64,000 nt of DNA from JANQJA01 sp965267485 (GTDB lineage Bacteria > Pseudomonadota > Gammaproteobacteria > Pseudomonadales > Azotimanducaceae), in assembly GCA_965267485.1 (NCBI GenBank), contig OZ254080.1, positions 4,526,001 to 4,590,000 of the forward strand, read 5' to 3'. Under the pieces are notes generated by a model. The model saw nothing but the letters and a program-made list of their open reading frames with translations. It had not been told where the DNA came from and made no database searches. Shown piece by piece: positions 9,341-17,754 of this stretch. A program made the position numbers and the translations under genes. Position 1 is the first letter of the stretch. Each line of letters begins with the position of its first letter.

Positions 9341-9351
9341 ACTGCGGTTGT
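9326..9351 (+). repeat. 13-bp perfect tandem duplication at the end of the imelysin gene
   Basis: GAACTGCGGTTGT occurs at 9326-9338 and again at 9339-9351. The first copy encodes the last residues and starts the TGA stop (9338-9340); the second is in the 25-base gap before the convergent gcvPB stop. A recent slippage event is the simplest reading. No effect on the protein is visible. Confidence 0.9.
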
Positions 9352-9365
9352 GCGGGTCGCCGGTT

Positions 9366-10880
9366 TCAGCTCGCCGCGCTGACCCTCGCCTCTGCCGCGG
9401 CTTCCGAATCGCCCGGCGCATCATCCGGCGCAACGTAGACGAGATCGAGTTCCCGCGCCGCCTTGACGTCATCGAGACGCTTGATCGGCATTGTCCCGGG
9501 CGCCTGCGTCACCTTCTCCGGCGAGGTTCGCGCCTCTTCGAGAATGGCCGCCATGGCGGCGACGAAGCCGTCGATCTCCTCGCGACTCTCGGTTTCCGTC
9601 GGTTCGATCAGCAGGCACTCAGGAATCAGGAGCGGAAAGTACGTCGTCGGCGCGTGATACCCGTAATCGAGCAATCGCTTGGCAACGTCCATGGCGTTGA
9701 CGCCGAGTTCCTTCGCCTCTCGCTGGAGCGTCACGATGAACTCATGCGTCGCTCGCCGCGATGGATACGCGAGCTTGAATCCCGCCGCTTCCAGCCGCTT
9801 CGCCATGTAATTGGCATTGAGCGTTGCGTACTCGCCGACGCGGTTCATGCCCTCGGCACCCAACAGCCGCGCATAGGCGTAAGCGCGCAGCAGGATGCCC
9901 GTGTTGCCCATGAACGCCGACAGGTTGCCGATGGTCTGCGGCACCTCGGCCTCATCCATCCAGTAGTAGAAATCTTCCCCGTCCTGTTCGCGCTTGCCGA
10001 CGATGGGAGTCGGTACGAAGTCCTGCAAGCGCGGGCCAACGCCGACCGGGCCTGCACCGGGGCCGCCACCGCCGTGCGGCGTGGCGAAGGTTTTGTGCAG
10101 GTTCATGTGCAGCACGTCGAACCCCATGTCGCCGGGTTTCACCTTGCCGAGAATGGCGTTCAGGTTGGCGCCATCATAGTAGAGCAGGCCACCCGCCTCG
10201 TGCACGACGCGGGCAATCTCCTGGATCGAGCGCTCGAATACGCCACAGGTCGAAGGGTTCGTCATCATCAGGCCAGCGGTGTGCGGACCCACGGCTTCCT
10301 TGAGGGCATCAAGATCGACGTCGCCTTCCTTGTTGACGTCGACTTCACGAACCTTGTAGCCGCACATCGTCGCCGTCGCCGGATTCGTGCCATGGGCCGC
10401 GCTGGGCACCAGAATCTCGTTGCGTTCAGTATCACCCCGCGATTCGTGGTAGGCACGAATCATCGCAACACCGGCGAACTCGCCCTGCGCGCCCGCCATC
10501 GGCGTGAGCGATACGGACTTCATGCCCGTCACGTCCTTGAGGTACTCCTGCAATTCATACAGACAGGACAGCACGCCCTGACTGAATCGCTCGGGCGCGA
10601 GCGGATGCCGATTGAGGAACCCCGGAATCATCGCCGCCTTGTGCGCACCCCGCGGGTTGTACTTCATGGTGCAGGAACCCAGCGGATAAAAGTGGGTGTC
10701 GATCGAGAAGTTCTGCTGCGACAGGTTGGTGTAGTGCCTGACAACCTGCAGTTCAGAGACCGCCGGCAGGCCCGCCGGCTTTGATCGCATCATGCCGGCC
10801 GGAAGTTCTGACGAGGTTTCCACGTCGCGAAACTGCGCGCGGGCACTGCGGCCTTCACCACTCTTTTCGAAGATCAGCAT
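9366..10880 (-). CDS. gcvPB: glycine dehydrogenase (decarboxylating) subunit 2
   Basis: 504 residues; the C-terminal-half homologue of the glycine cleavage P-protein. It forms an alpha2beta2 PLP enzyme with GcvPA that decarboxylates glycine and transfers aminomethyl to the lipoyl arm of GcvH. The PLP lysine is in MNLHKTFATPHGGGG (Lys263). The substrate segment FYPLGSCTMKYNP is intact. The start overlaps the gcvPA stop by 7 bases. It is the last gene of the gcvT-H-PA-PB run and convergent with the imelysin gene. Residues after about 490 are a low-complexity Ala/Glu tail. Confidence 0.97.
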   Translation of the reverse strand: MLIFEKSGEGRSARAQFRDVETSSELPAGMMRSKPAGLPAVSELQVVRHYTNLSQQNFSIDTHFYPLGSCTMKYNPRGAHKAAMIPGFLNRHPLAPERFSQGVLSCLYELQEYLKDVTGMKSVSLTPMAGAQGEFAGVAMIRAYHESRGDTERNEILVPSAAHGTNPATATMCGYKVREVDVNKEGDVDLDALKEAVGPHTAGLMMTNPSTCGVFERSIQEIARVVHEAGGLLYYDGANLNAILGKVKPGDMGFDVLHMNLHKTFATPHGGGGPGAGPVGVGPRLQDFVPTPIVGKREQDGEDFYYWMDEAEVPQTIGNLSAFMGNTGILLRAYAYARLLGAEGMNRVGEYATLNANYMAKRLEAAGFKLAYPSRRATHEFIVTLQREAKELGVNAMDVAKRLLDYGYHAPTTYFPLLIPECLLIEPTETESREEIDGFVAAMAAILEEARTSPEKVTQAPGTMPIKRLDDVKAARELDLVYVAPDDAPGDSEAAAEARVSAAS

Positions 10881-12235
10881 GACGCTTCTCCTGTTGCAGC
10901 GCGAAGCGCGACGACGAACCTTTCGATGTCGGCTTCGGTTTTTGTTTCTGTGACGTTCGTCAGCAGGCAGTGGTCCAGGGCAGCGTCGAGCTCGCCAAGG
11001 TCATAGCCCGGCAGGATGCCGTCGCCCATCATTCGATCAATCACCGTGGCGGCGGGTACCGGCAGTTGCAACACGACCTCGTGGAATACCGGCGCGCTGA
11101 ACTTTCGAGAGACACCGTCTATCCCCGTGCACCCCTGCAACAGGTTCACGATTCCGCTGTGGGACTGGCTCGCAACCGCGCCGAGCCCCTCATCACCCAT
11201 GAGGCTCATATAGATCGTCGCCGCCGTCATCAACAGGCCCTGATTCGTGCAGATGTTCGATGTCGCCTTGCCGCGCCGGATATGCTGTTCCCGCGCCTGC
11301 AGGGTCAGTGCGTAGCCCGGTCGACCCTCGGTGTCTACCGTGCGGCCGATGATTCGGCCCGGCATCTGACGCACCAGCGCCTTTGTGCAACACATGACGC
11401 CGCAATAGGGACCACCCGAGGATACCGGGATGCCGAGCGGCTGTGCTTCGCCAACGACGATATCGGCACCGGTCTCGCCCCACTCGCCCGGCGGCTTGAG
11501 CAGCGCCAGCGCAGTCGGGTTGACGACGCCGATGACCAGCGCGCCCTGCTCGTGCGCCCAGTCGGTGACGCGGTCGACATCCTCAATCGCGCCGAAGAAG
11601 TTCGGGTAAGGGACAACGATGGCGGCGTAGTCGCCGCCTTCCAGCGTCGCGACGTCAATGGTGCCTGTCTCGTCGGACCAGGGAACCTGCTGGATGTCGA
11701 TGCTCTGGTTATAGACAATATTACGGGTCGCTGACAGGTAACCGGGGTGAGTCGTCCCGAACGCGAGCACGCGTCTCGACTTTGACTTCTTGTTGGCCCG
11801 AACAGCCATCAGCACAGCTTCCGCCAGCGCGGAGCCGCCCTCGTAAACCGATGCATTGGCGACTTCCATACCGGTCAGCCGCGCGATCATCGTCTGGAAC
11901 TCGTAGATGGTCTGCAGCGTGCCCTGACTCGCTTCCGCCTGATACGGCGTGTACGCCGTCATGAACTCGCCGCGGCCGACCAGATCCCAGACCGCGCTCG
12001 GAATGTGATGCTGATAGGCGCCGGCCCCCATGAAACACAGATCGACCTCGTCCTGGCGCGCTCGCTCGTTCATGAGCCGCAGGAGTTCCATTTCAGAGAT
12101 CCCTGCCGGAATCTCCTTCAACACACCCGACTTCAGTTCCGCCGGTATTTCATCGAACAATGCCTCGATCGAATCGACACCAATGGTGTCGAGCATGAGG
12201 CGTTCATCGGCCGGCGTGTGAGGTACAAAGGGCAT
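10874..12235 (-). CDS. gcvPA: glycine dehydrogenase (decarboxylating) subunit 1
   Basis: 453 residues; the N-terminal-half homologue of P-protein and partner of GcvPB. Family segments MPFVPHTPADERLML, GAGAYQHHIPSAVW and TAYTPYQAEASQGTLQ are present. The split P-protein is common in Gram-positives, archaea and some Gammaproteobacteria, whereas E. coli has a fused GcvP. It lies 8 bases downstream of gcvH and overlaps gcvPB by 7 bases, consistent with stoichiometric co-translation. Confidence 0.97.
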   Translation of the reverse strand: MPFVPHTPADERLMLDTIGVDSIEALFDEIPAELKSGVLKEIPAGISEMELLRLMNERARQDEVDLCFMGAGAYQHHIPSAVWDLVGRGEFMTAYTPYQAEASQGTLQTIYEFQTMIARLTGMEVANASVYEGGSALAEAVLMAVRANKKSKSRRVLAFGTTHPGYLSATRNIVYNQSIDIQQVPWSDETGTIDVATLEGGDYAAIVVPYPNFFGAIEDVDRVTDWAHEQGALVIGVVNPTALALLKPPGEWGETGADIVVGEAQPLGIPVSSGGPYCGVMCCTKALVRQMPGRIIGRTVDTEGRPGYALTLQAREQHIRRGKATSNICTNQGLLMTAATIYMSLMGDEGLGAVASQSHSGIVNLLQGCTGIDGVSRKFSAPVFHEVVLQLPVPAATVIDRMMGDGILPGYDLGELDAALDHCLLTNVTETKTEADIERFVVALRAATGEASC

Positions 12236-12243
12236 ATCGCTTC

Positions 12244-12642
12244 CTAGTGGTCGTCTTCGTTTTCGCAGAAAGTCTCGTAGTCTTCCGGCGACATGAGGTT
12301 ATCCAGCTCACCGAGATCGTTTGGCTTCATCCGGAAGAACCAGCCATCGTCATAGGGTGATTCGTTTACGGTCTCCGGCGCGTCCTCGAGCACCTCATTG
12401 ACGGCAATGATGGTGCCACTGACAGGCGCGTAAATATCGGATGCCGCCTTCACCGATTCGACAACGCCGGCTTCGCCCTTGGCCTCGACTTCGGCATCCA
12501 TCTCGGGCAGCTCGACGAACACGACGTCGCCAAGCGAATCCTGCGCATGGTCGGAGATACCGACCGTGACCGTGCCATCGGTTTCAACGCGGGCCCACTC
12601 GTGGGTCTCGGCAAATTTAAGATCGCCGGGCACTTCTGCCAT
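12244..12642 (-). CDS. gcvH: glycine cleavage system H protein
   Basis: 132 residues. It carries the lipoyl group that shuttles aminomethyl between P, T and L proteins. The lipoylation site is Lys65 in GVVESVKAASDIYAP. The start ATG has GAGGAG about 7 bases upstream. It sits between gcvT (18-base gap) and gcvPA (8-base gap). The L protein (lpd) is not in the window. Confidence 0.98.
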   Translation of the reverse strand: MAEVPGDLKFAETHEWARVETDGTVTVGISDHAQDSLGDVVFVELPEMDAEVEAKGEAGVVESVKAASDIYAPVSGTIIAVNEVLEDAPETVNESPYDDGWFFRMKPNDLGELDNLMSPEDYETFCENEDDH

Positions 12643-12660
12643 AGGTCTTCTCCTCTACAC

Positions 12661-13746
12661 TCAGTTTTCTGTTTCTTTGTACACGCGCTTGCCGTTCCGA
12701 ACGAACGGCGACTTGACGATCTCCACCGGTACCCGCTTGCCGCGGATTTCAACCGTCAGCGGCGCAGTCGCACCCGCATCAATCCGGGCGAACGCGATCG
12801 AATGCTGGAGGGTCGGTGAAAACGCCCCGCTCGTCACTTCACCCACGTCATCATCGCCCGCGAAGACCCGGTAGTGAGCGCGGATCACACCGCGTGCCTG
12901 CATGATGAGGCTGACAAGACGGGCCCTTGGCTGTGCCGCCTCGATCGCCTTCCTGCCGATGAAGTCCCGATCGTCGCTGGTCGCCACCGTCCACGAGAGA
13001 TTGGATTCTGCCGGCGTGACCTGCTCGTCCATGTCGCTCCCGTAGAGGTTCATACCTGCCTCGAGACGCAGTGTGTCCCGCGCACCCAGTCCCACGGGCA
13101 CCACGCCCGCTCCCTCGAAGCTGGCCCACAGCGCCGGCGCATCCCCGCCAGGCAGGATGATTTCCACACCCTTCTCACCGGTGTATCCGGTTCGAGCCAC
13201 AAACATGTCCTCGACCGTGGCAAAGCTGAAGGGCTTCAGCCCCGCAATGGCGCCGGCGACAGCACCGCCCATCACATCAGAGACGCGCTCCAGACTGTCC
13301 GGCCCCTGCACCGCAATGATCGCGAGATCATCACGCTCGCGGATCGTGACGTCGAATCCCTCGGCCCGGGATGTCATCCAGTCCAGGTCCTTTTCACGCG
13401 TCGCGCAGTTGACCACGACCCGGTAGTCCTCATCACGCCGGTACACGATCAGATCGTCGAGGATGCCGCCATCGTCGTTCAGCATCGTCGAATAAAGTGC
13501 TCCACCGACGTCGAGCTTTGCGACGTCGTTCGCAAGCAGGTGCCGCAGGTAATCCCGCGCGGCTGGGCCACTGACATCCACGACCGTCATGTGGGAGACG
13601 TCACACATCCCCACACCCTTGCGAACGGCGTGGTGCTCTTCGATCTGGGAACCATAGTGAATCGGCATATCCCAGCCGCCGAAGTCGACGATCTTCGCCT
13701 TCGCGGCGACATGCTGGTCGTAAAGAGGAGTCCGGTTACCCAACAA
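12661..13746 (-). CDS. gcvT: glycine cleavage system aminomethyltransferase (T protein)
   Basis: 361 residues. It transfers the methylene unit from GcvH to tetrahydrofolate and releases ammonia. The N-terminus TPLYDQHVAAKAKIVDFGGW and the segment HHAVRKGVGMCDVSHM are typical. No ATG fits; the start is one of two adjacent TTG codons (13746 or 13743), with AGGA just upstream (better spaced for 13743). It heads the gcv run. A -10-like TAGAAT lies about 35 bases upstream. No glycine riboswitch is recognisable in the 95-base gap to ubiH. Confidence 0.95.
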   Translation of the reverse strand: MLGNRTPLYDQHVAAKAKIVDFGGWDMPIHYGSQIEEHHAVRKGVGMCDVSHMTVVDVSGPAARDYLRHLLANDVAKLDVGGALYSTMLNDDGGILDDLIVYRRDEDYRVVVNCATREKDLDWMTSRAEGFDVTIRERDDLAIIAVQGPDSLERVSDVMGGAVAGAIAGLKPFSFATVEDMFVARTGYTGEKGVEIILPGGDAPALWASFEGAGVVPVGLGARDTLRLEAGMNLYGSDMDEQVTPAESNLSWTVATSDDRDFIGRKAIEAAQPRARLVSLIMQARGVIRAHYRVFAGDDDVGEVTSGAFSPTLQHSIAFARIDAGATAPLTVEIRGKRVPVEIVKSPFVRNGKRVYKETEN

Positions 13747-13780
13747 CTGTTCCTGATTATGCGTCTGACAAGAACCGCGT

Positions 13781-13786
13781 ATTCTA
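13781..13786 (-). promoter_or_regulatory. possible -10 element upstream of gcvT
   Basis: The minus strand reads TAGAAT at 13786-13781 within the 95-base ubiH-gcvT gap, implying a short leader of about 30 bases. No convincing -35 hexamer is seen at the expected distance, so this is a weak call. Confidence 0.3.
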
Positions 13787-13841
13787 GCTTTACCGTGCCT
13801 CGCGGGACAGTGAACTGCGCTCAGGGACGATGTGAAAACCG

Positions 13842-15056
13842 CTACTGAAACCCGATTCTCCCACTCGCGGCACGGGTAAGGGCCGACTTGAGTATCTCCT
13901 GGGAGTCGGCAACGCGGAACGCCGCATTCCTGAACCAGTTCAGTGCAGGTAGGTCCGTGTTATAGAGGCGCGCAAAGGTCTCCATGAGCGCAGCCGTCGC
14001 GACATTCAGGGGACGCCGGCGCCGCTGATACCGGCGAAGGATCGCAACGTCACTGATCGACTCCCCGGCAAAGTCCGCTTCAATGAGGACCTGCGCCAGC
14101 ACCTCGGCATCGGCGATCCCGAGATTTGCGCCCTGGCCGGCGAGCGGATGGATGGTGTGGGCCGCGTCGCCAATCAGCGCCAGATGCGCGCGCACATATT
14201 CGAAGGCGTGACTTTGCCGGAGCGGGAACGAGAACCGCTGGTCGACGGCCAGCACGTCGCCCAGCGCGCCTTCGCTTGCCCGGGTGAGGGCAGCACAGAG
14301 CGCAGACTCATCCAGTTGCAGCAGACGGCCAGCATCGGTTGATGACCAGACGATCGACGACAGACTTGCCTCCGGCAGGGGCAGGAAGGCGAGCGGACCC
14401 TCGGATGTAAACCACTGCCTCGCCATGCTGCCGTGATCGTGGGCCGTCTCGATCGTTGTCACCACCGCTTCCTGCGGATACTTCCAGGAGAGCGAGCGGA
14501 TGCTGCACGCCTTTCGCACGATCGAGTTGCCGCCATCTGCGCCGACCAGCAACCGGCATCGAACCACGTCGCCATCAGCCAGTACCAGCTCGTACCCTTC
14601 CGGTGACGACGCGATCCGGTCGATCCGGGTTCCCGCCCTAAACTCGATCGGCGATGCCTGAAGGGTCGCGGTGAGGGCTGCGACCACGGCACGATTCGGG
14701 ACGATATACCCAAGCGCGTCCTCGCCCGCGGTCCCGGCGTCGAACTCGATGTGCCCGGTTCCCCGGGCGTCGGCGACCGACATTCGGGTAAAGGCGCAAG
14801 CAACATCATCCCCCGGCCAGCCGCCGATGCGGCAGAGAAAATCATGGGAAGACGGATTGATCGCACTGACCCGTGCGTCGACACCGGACTCGAGCACATG
14901 GCCGGTTCGCGAGGGTGCTCGCCGCTCGGGCGGGGTCGCGAGCGGCGCCGCGTCTATCAGCATCACAGACACACCGGCGTCCTTCAGGGCTGCTGCAAAC
15001 GACAGCCCAACCAGACCACCGCCGACAATGGCAATCTCAGGCGCGTATTCGGTCAT
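13842..15056 (-). CDS. ubiH: UbiH/VisC-family FAD-dependent ubiquinone hydroxylase
   Basis: About 404 residues from ATG 15056 (MTEYAPEIAIVGGGLVGLSF); an in-frame codon at 15086 would add ten residues and deepen the overlap with pepP. It has an N-terminal FAD dinucleotide fold (GGGLVG), the mid-protein LVGADGGNSIVR, and the second FAD motif ALIGDAAHTIHPLAGQGANLGIADAEVL. It hydroxylates the polyprenyl aromatic ring in ubiquinone synthesis. Position between pepP and gcvT matches E. coli ubiH, but the adjacent ubiI found there is missing, so this one could serve another ring position. Confidence 0.88.
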   Translation of the reverse strand: MTEYAPEIAIVGGGLVGLSFAAALKDAGVSVMLIDAAPLATPPERRAPSRTGHVLESGVDARVSAINPSSHDFLCRIGGWPGDDVACAFTRMSVADARGTGHIEFDAGTAGEDALGYIVPNRAVVAALTATLQASPIEFRAGTRIDRIASSPEGYELVLADGDVVRCRLLVGADGGNSIVRKACSIRSLSWKYPQEAVVTTIETAHDHGSMARQWFTSEGPLAFLPLPEASLSSIVWSSTDAGRLLQLDESALCAALTRASEGALGDVLAVDQRFSFPLRQSHAFEYVRAHLALIGDAAHTIHPLAGQGANLGIADAEVLAQVLIEADFAGESISDVAILRRYQRRRRPLNVATAALMETFARLYNTDLPALNWFRNAAFRVADSQEILKSALTRAASGRIGFQ

Positions 15057-16380
15057 CTTGGTCTGCCATCCACTGTTCGATTTCATCTGCGGTTCGGGGA
15101 ACGCCGGCCGTCAGCACTTCGTTACCCGATTTCGTGACGAGGACGTCGTCCTCGATGCGGACACCAATGCCGCGATACGCCGCTGGCACATCGTCTCCAG
15201 TCTCCGGGATGTAGAGCCCGGGCTCAATCGTGGTGACCATGCCCGGCTCGAATACCCGCCACTGATCGTCGATCCGGTACTCCCCGACGTCGTGAACATC
15301 GAGACCGAGCCAGTGACCAGTCCGATGCATGTAGAACCTGCGGTACGCCTCGGACTCGATGAGTTCCGTCACGTCGCCCTCAAGCAGGCCGAGCGCCACC
15401 AGCCCCTCGGTCAACTTCTGTACGGCGGCTTCATGCGGCTGGTTCCAGTGATTGCCGGGTTGTACCGCGTCGATCGCGGCAGTCTGCGCTGCCAGCACAA
15501 CGTCGTAAACCCGCCGCTGCGCCTCACTGAACTGCCCGCTCACCGGGAACGTCCGCGTGACGTCCGATGCGTAGTACTCGTATTCACCGCCCGCATCGAC
15601 CAGCACCAGATCGCCGTCGTGAAGCACGTCGTCGTTCGACACGTAGTGAAGAATGCAGGCGTTCGCCCCGCCACCGACAATCGAGGGATACGCCGTTGAG
15701 CGGGCGCCGTTCATCACAAGCTCGTGCTGGAACTCCGCCTCCAGCTGATACTCCGTCATGCCCGGCTTGACCGCCGCCATGATGCGCCGGTGGGCGCTCG
15801 CCGTAATCTCCGCCCCGTGCTTCATGACGTCGATTTCAGCCTTTGTCTTGATGAGCCGCAACTCATGAAGCAACTGCGAGAGCTGGACGTATTCACCGGG
15901 CGGCTTCGCACCATTTTGTCGGTTGCCGCTGATGCCGTTCACCCAGGCAATCAGGCGCGCATCGAAATCCGCGCGCATGCCCATGTTGTAGTAGATGCGT
16001 GAACGGCCCTCGATCAGACCCGGCAGGATGTCGTCGATATCGGACATCGGGAAGGCGTCATCGATGCCGTAGAGCTGCATCGCGCGCTCCGGCCCGGTGA
16101 TCTTGCCGTGCCACTGTTCCTGCAAAGGATCCCGTTCCCGGCAGAAGAGTATCGACTCGCCATGCTCCCGCCCCGGCGCCAGCACGAAGACGGCCTCGTC
16201 TTCACGGAAGCCGGTGAGGTAATAGAAGTCGCTGTCCTGCCGGAACGGATGTTCGACGTCGCTGTTGCGGGAAGCAACGACGGCGCTGGGCAGAATCGCG
16301 ATACTGCCAGGCTCGAGCATGGCCATCAGCTCGGTCCGACGGCGGGCAAATTCCTTTGCCGGGATCTTCGGCGCGCCCAT
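15037..16380 (-). CDS. pepP: Xaa-Pro aminopeptidase (aminopeptidase P II)
   Basis: 447 residues from ATG 16380; the ygfB stop shares one base with it (TGATG), so translation is probably coupled. It cleaves N-terminal residues preceding proline using two Mn ions. An N-terminal creatinase-like domain (about 1-170) is followed by a pita-bread catalytic domain with ligands in VDAGGEYEYYASDVTRTFPV, the HRTGHWLGLDVHDVG histidine motif, TTIEPGLYI and the Glu in GVRIEDDVLV. Length matches the family. It is part of the conserved ygfB-pepP-ubiH order. Confidence 0.96.
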   Translation of the reverse strand: MGAPKIPAKEFARRRTELMAMLEPGSIAILPSAVVASRNSDVEHPFRQDSDFYYLTGFREDEAVFVLAPGREHGESILFCRERDPLQEQWHGKITGPERAMQLYGIDDAFPMSDIDDILPGLIEGRSRIYYNMGMRADFDARLIAWVNGISGNRQNGAKPPGEYVQLSQLLHELRLIKTKAEIDVMKHGAEITASAHRRIMAAVKPGMTEYQLEAEFQHELVMNGARSTAYPSIVGGGANACILHYVSNDDVLHDGDLVLVDAGGEYEYYASDVTRTFPVSGQFSEAQRRVYDVVLAAQTAAIDAVQPGNHWNQPHEAAVQKLTEGLVALGLLEGDVTELIESEAYRRFYMHRTGHWLGLDVHDVGEYRIDDQWRVFEPGMVTTIEPGLYIPETGDDVPAAYRGIGVRIEDDVLVTKSGNEVLTAGVPRTADEIEQWMADQDDRIRA

Positions 16381-16907
16381 CAATGGACTGCCTTCTGTGT
16401 GCATTCGGCGTGAATCAGCATCGCGGACATCCGCACATACTCCGTGATCTCGATCAGATCAGCCTCGTTTTCCTCATCATCCGGGACTTCCTCGGCAACG
16501 CTGGCGATCTTGCCGATGTCGGTCAGCACCTCGGAGACGTCCGCCGACAGGTCCTCCACAGCGAATTTGCCGGTCATGCCGAATCCGTAAAGGAACCCGG
16601 AGCACCAGGCCGAGACTTCCCGCGTGCGGGCATCGATGGCGCGATCCTCTTCCGGCAGCAACAGGGCAAAGCCGAACTCCTCGTCCAGCAACCCCTCTGC
16701 AACCTCGTTGTACACCTTGTCGACGATCCTGAACTCCTCGTCGCTGAGCGGCTGGTCGAGCCACTGGGCGAGCGCTTCCCGCCGGCCAGGGCTATCCCAG
16801 GCGGCGCCGGCGCACTGCCAACCCGTCAACAGGCCATGGATTTCTGCGGGCGACTGGGCTGTCGTCGTCGACTGCGCCCATCGCTCGAGTTCCTGATACG
16901 TGACCAT
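16380..16907 (-). CDS. ygfB: YgfB/UPF0149 family protein
   Basis: 175 residues from ATG 16907, chosen because CAGGAG sits 5 bases upstream; an upstream start at 16934 would add nine residues. YgfB proteins are small, acidic and helical. The segments QSPAEIHGLLTGWQCAG, WCSGFLYGFGM and the glutamate-rich EVPDDEENEADLIEITEYVR are family-like. In Pseudomonas a homologue interferes with AlpA-mediated antitermination; no such partner is seen here. It is divergent from the zapB-like/zapA genes. Confidence 0.9.
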   Translation of the reverse strand: MVTYQELERWAQSTTTAQSPAEIHGLLTGWQCAGAAWDSPGRREALAQWLDQPLSDEEFRIVDKVYNEVAEGLLDEEFGFALLLPEEDRAIDARTREVSAWCSGFLYGFGMTGKFAVEDLSADVSEVLTDIGKIASVAEEVPDDEENEADLIEITEYVRMSAMLIHAECTQKAVH

Positions 16908-16970
16908 GGGGTCTCCTGAAAAGTTTCGCGCCACCTTAACACTTCAGCGGTCGGCAGAGACCGCGCTCAA

Positions 16971-17000
16971 TTGACGCCTCTCTGACACGCACATTATAGT
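16971..17000 (+). promoter_or_regulatory. sigma70-type promoter for the zapB-like/zapA/6S transcript
   Basis: TTGACG (16971-16976), an 18-base spacer and TATAGT (16995-17000), about 28 bases before the TTG start of the coiled-coil gene. Both boxes are near consensus, and orientation and placement fit the downstream operon. Confidence 0.7.
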
Positions 17001-17028
17001 ACCGGCTACCTCGGGCGGAGGAATTCCG

Positions 17029-17226
17029 TTGGAAATAAAGGACCTGGAAGCGAAGATCGACGAGCTGATCGGGCTCATCGACGAGCTCGAAAAGAAGAAT
17101 GCGCTGACCGAGGCAGACCGGGACAATTTGCTGGCCGAGCGTACGAAACTGATCGAGAAGAACGAGATGGCCAAGAGCAAGGTCGAAGCGATGATCATGC
17201 GGCTCAAGTCGCTCGAGCAGGATTGA
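17029..17226 (+). CDS. small coiled-coil protein (TIGR02449 family, ZapB-like)
   Basis: 65 residues from a TTG preceded by a strong GGAGGA. Nearly the whole protein is a heptad coiled coil (KIDELIGLIDELEKKN...LLAERTKLIEKNEMAKSKVE). This family is regularly encoded immediately upstream of zapA in Gammaproteobacteria and resembles ZapB, the ZapA-binding division protein. A role at the Z ring is inferred from neighbour and fold, not from residues. The stop is 2 bases before the zapA ATG. Confidence 0.85.
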   Translation: MEIKDLEAKIDELIGLIDELEKKNALTEADRDNLLAERTKLIEKNEMAKSKVEAMIMRLKSLEQD

Positions 17227-17228
17227 AC

Positions 17229-17540
17229 ATGAGCGACGCCCAGACGGTGACCGTCAAGATCCTCGACAAGGAATACCAGGTCAGCTGCAAGCTCGAGGAG
17301 GTCGACGCCCTCAAGCGTTCCGCCGCCTACCTTGATGAGAAGATGCGCGAGGTCAAGTCTTCATCCCCGATTCTCGGACTCGACCGGATTGCGGTCATGG
17401 CCGCACTCAATATCGCCAATGATTTTCTGCAGGAGAACCGCAGGAACGAGACCGTGGTCGAGGCGCAAGCCGACGACCTGCGCAATCTCGGTGGCAAGCT
17501 GGATCTCGCACTCGACAGGCTCCGCTCGGGCGTTGGCTGA
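17229..17540 (+). CDS. zapA: cell division protein ZapA
   Basis: About 103 residues. The ATG at 17229 has AGGA 8 bases upstream; a TTG two codons earlier overlaps the preceding stop and is less likely. ZapA bundles FtsZ filaments at midcell. It has the N-terminal beta segment TVKILDKEYQVSCKLEE, the conserved LDEKMREVKSSSPILGLDRIAVMAALNIANDFL, then a C-terminal coiled coil. It is followed by 6S RNA and ygfA, as in E. coli. Confidence 0.95.
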   Translation: MSDAQTVTVKILDKEYQVSCKLEEVDALKRSAAYLDEKMREVKSSSPILGLDRIAVMAALNIANDFLQENRRNETVVEAQADDLRNLGGKLDLALDRLRSGVG

Positions 17541-17557
17541 CACCCGCGCGATCACGA

Positions 17558-17563
17558 TATAAT
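17558..17563 (+). promoter_or_regulatory. -10 box of the 6S RNA promoter
   Basis: A perfect TATAAT at 17558-17563, just after the zapA stop, would start transcription at about 17570-17571, where the 6S closing stem begins. The -35 is poor (TTGGCT at 17533-17538 gives a 19-base spacer). Transcripts from the zapA promoter could also be processed. Confidence 0.6.
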
Positions 17564-17570
17564 GCGCGTC

Positions 17571-17750
17571 CGCTCCCTGGTTTGTTTGCCAGTCGATATG
17601 TCCTCGACCCTATAAGCGATACCCAGGAGGTCTTTTGATTGACCGATGCGCATGTCCGCCAGTGGCGGGAAGCCTAAAGTCAGTTGGAGACCACCGCCTT
17701 GAACCGCTGGGTTCAAGGGCCTGTCCGACAGCGGCAATCCGGGGAGTTTG
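17571..17750 (+). ncRNA. ssrS: 6S RNA
   Basis: About 180 nt between zapA and ygfA, the conserved place for ssrS. The 3' half carries the recognisable 6S blocks GAAGCCTAAAGTC, CCTTGAACCGCTGGGTTCAA and GACAGCGGCAATCCGGGGAG. The ends pair: CTCCCTGG (17573-17580) with CCGGGGAG (17739-17746), eight pairs including one G-U. 6S RNA mimics an open promoter and sequesters sigma70 RNA polymerase in stationary phase. The exact ends are estimated from pairing. The 3' stem strand contains the Shine-Dalgarno-like GGGGAG of ygfA. Confidence 0.93.
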
Positions 17751-17754
17751 ATTC

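Noticed and set aside
13747..13841. Glycine riboswitch before gcvT.
   Set aside because: The gap to ubiH is 95 bases and the implied leader about 30; no glycine aptamer core is recognisable.
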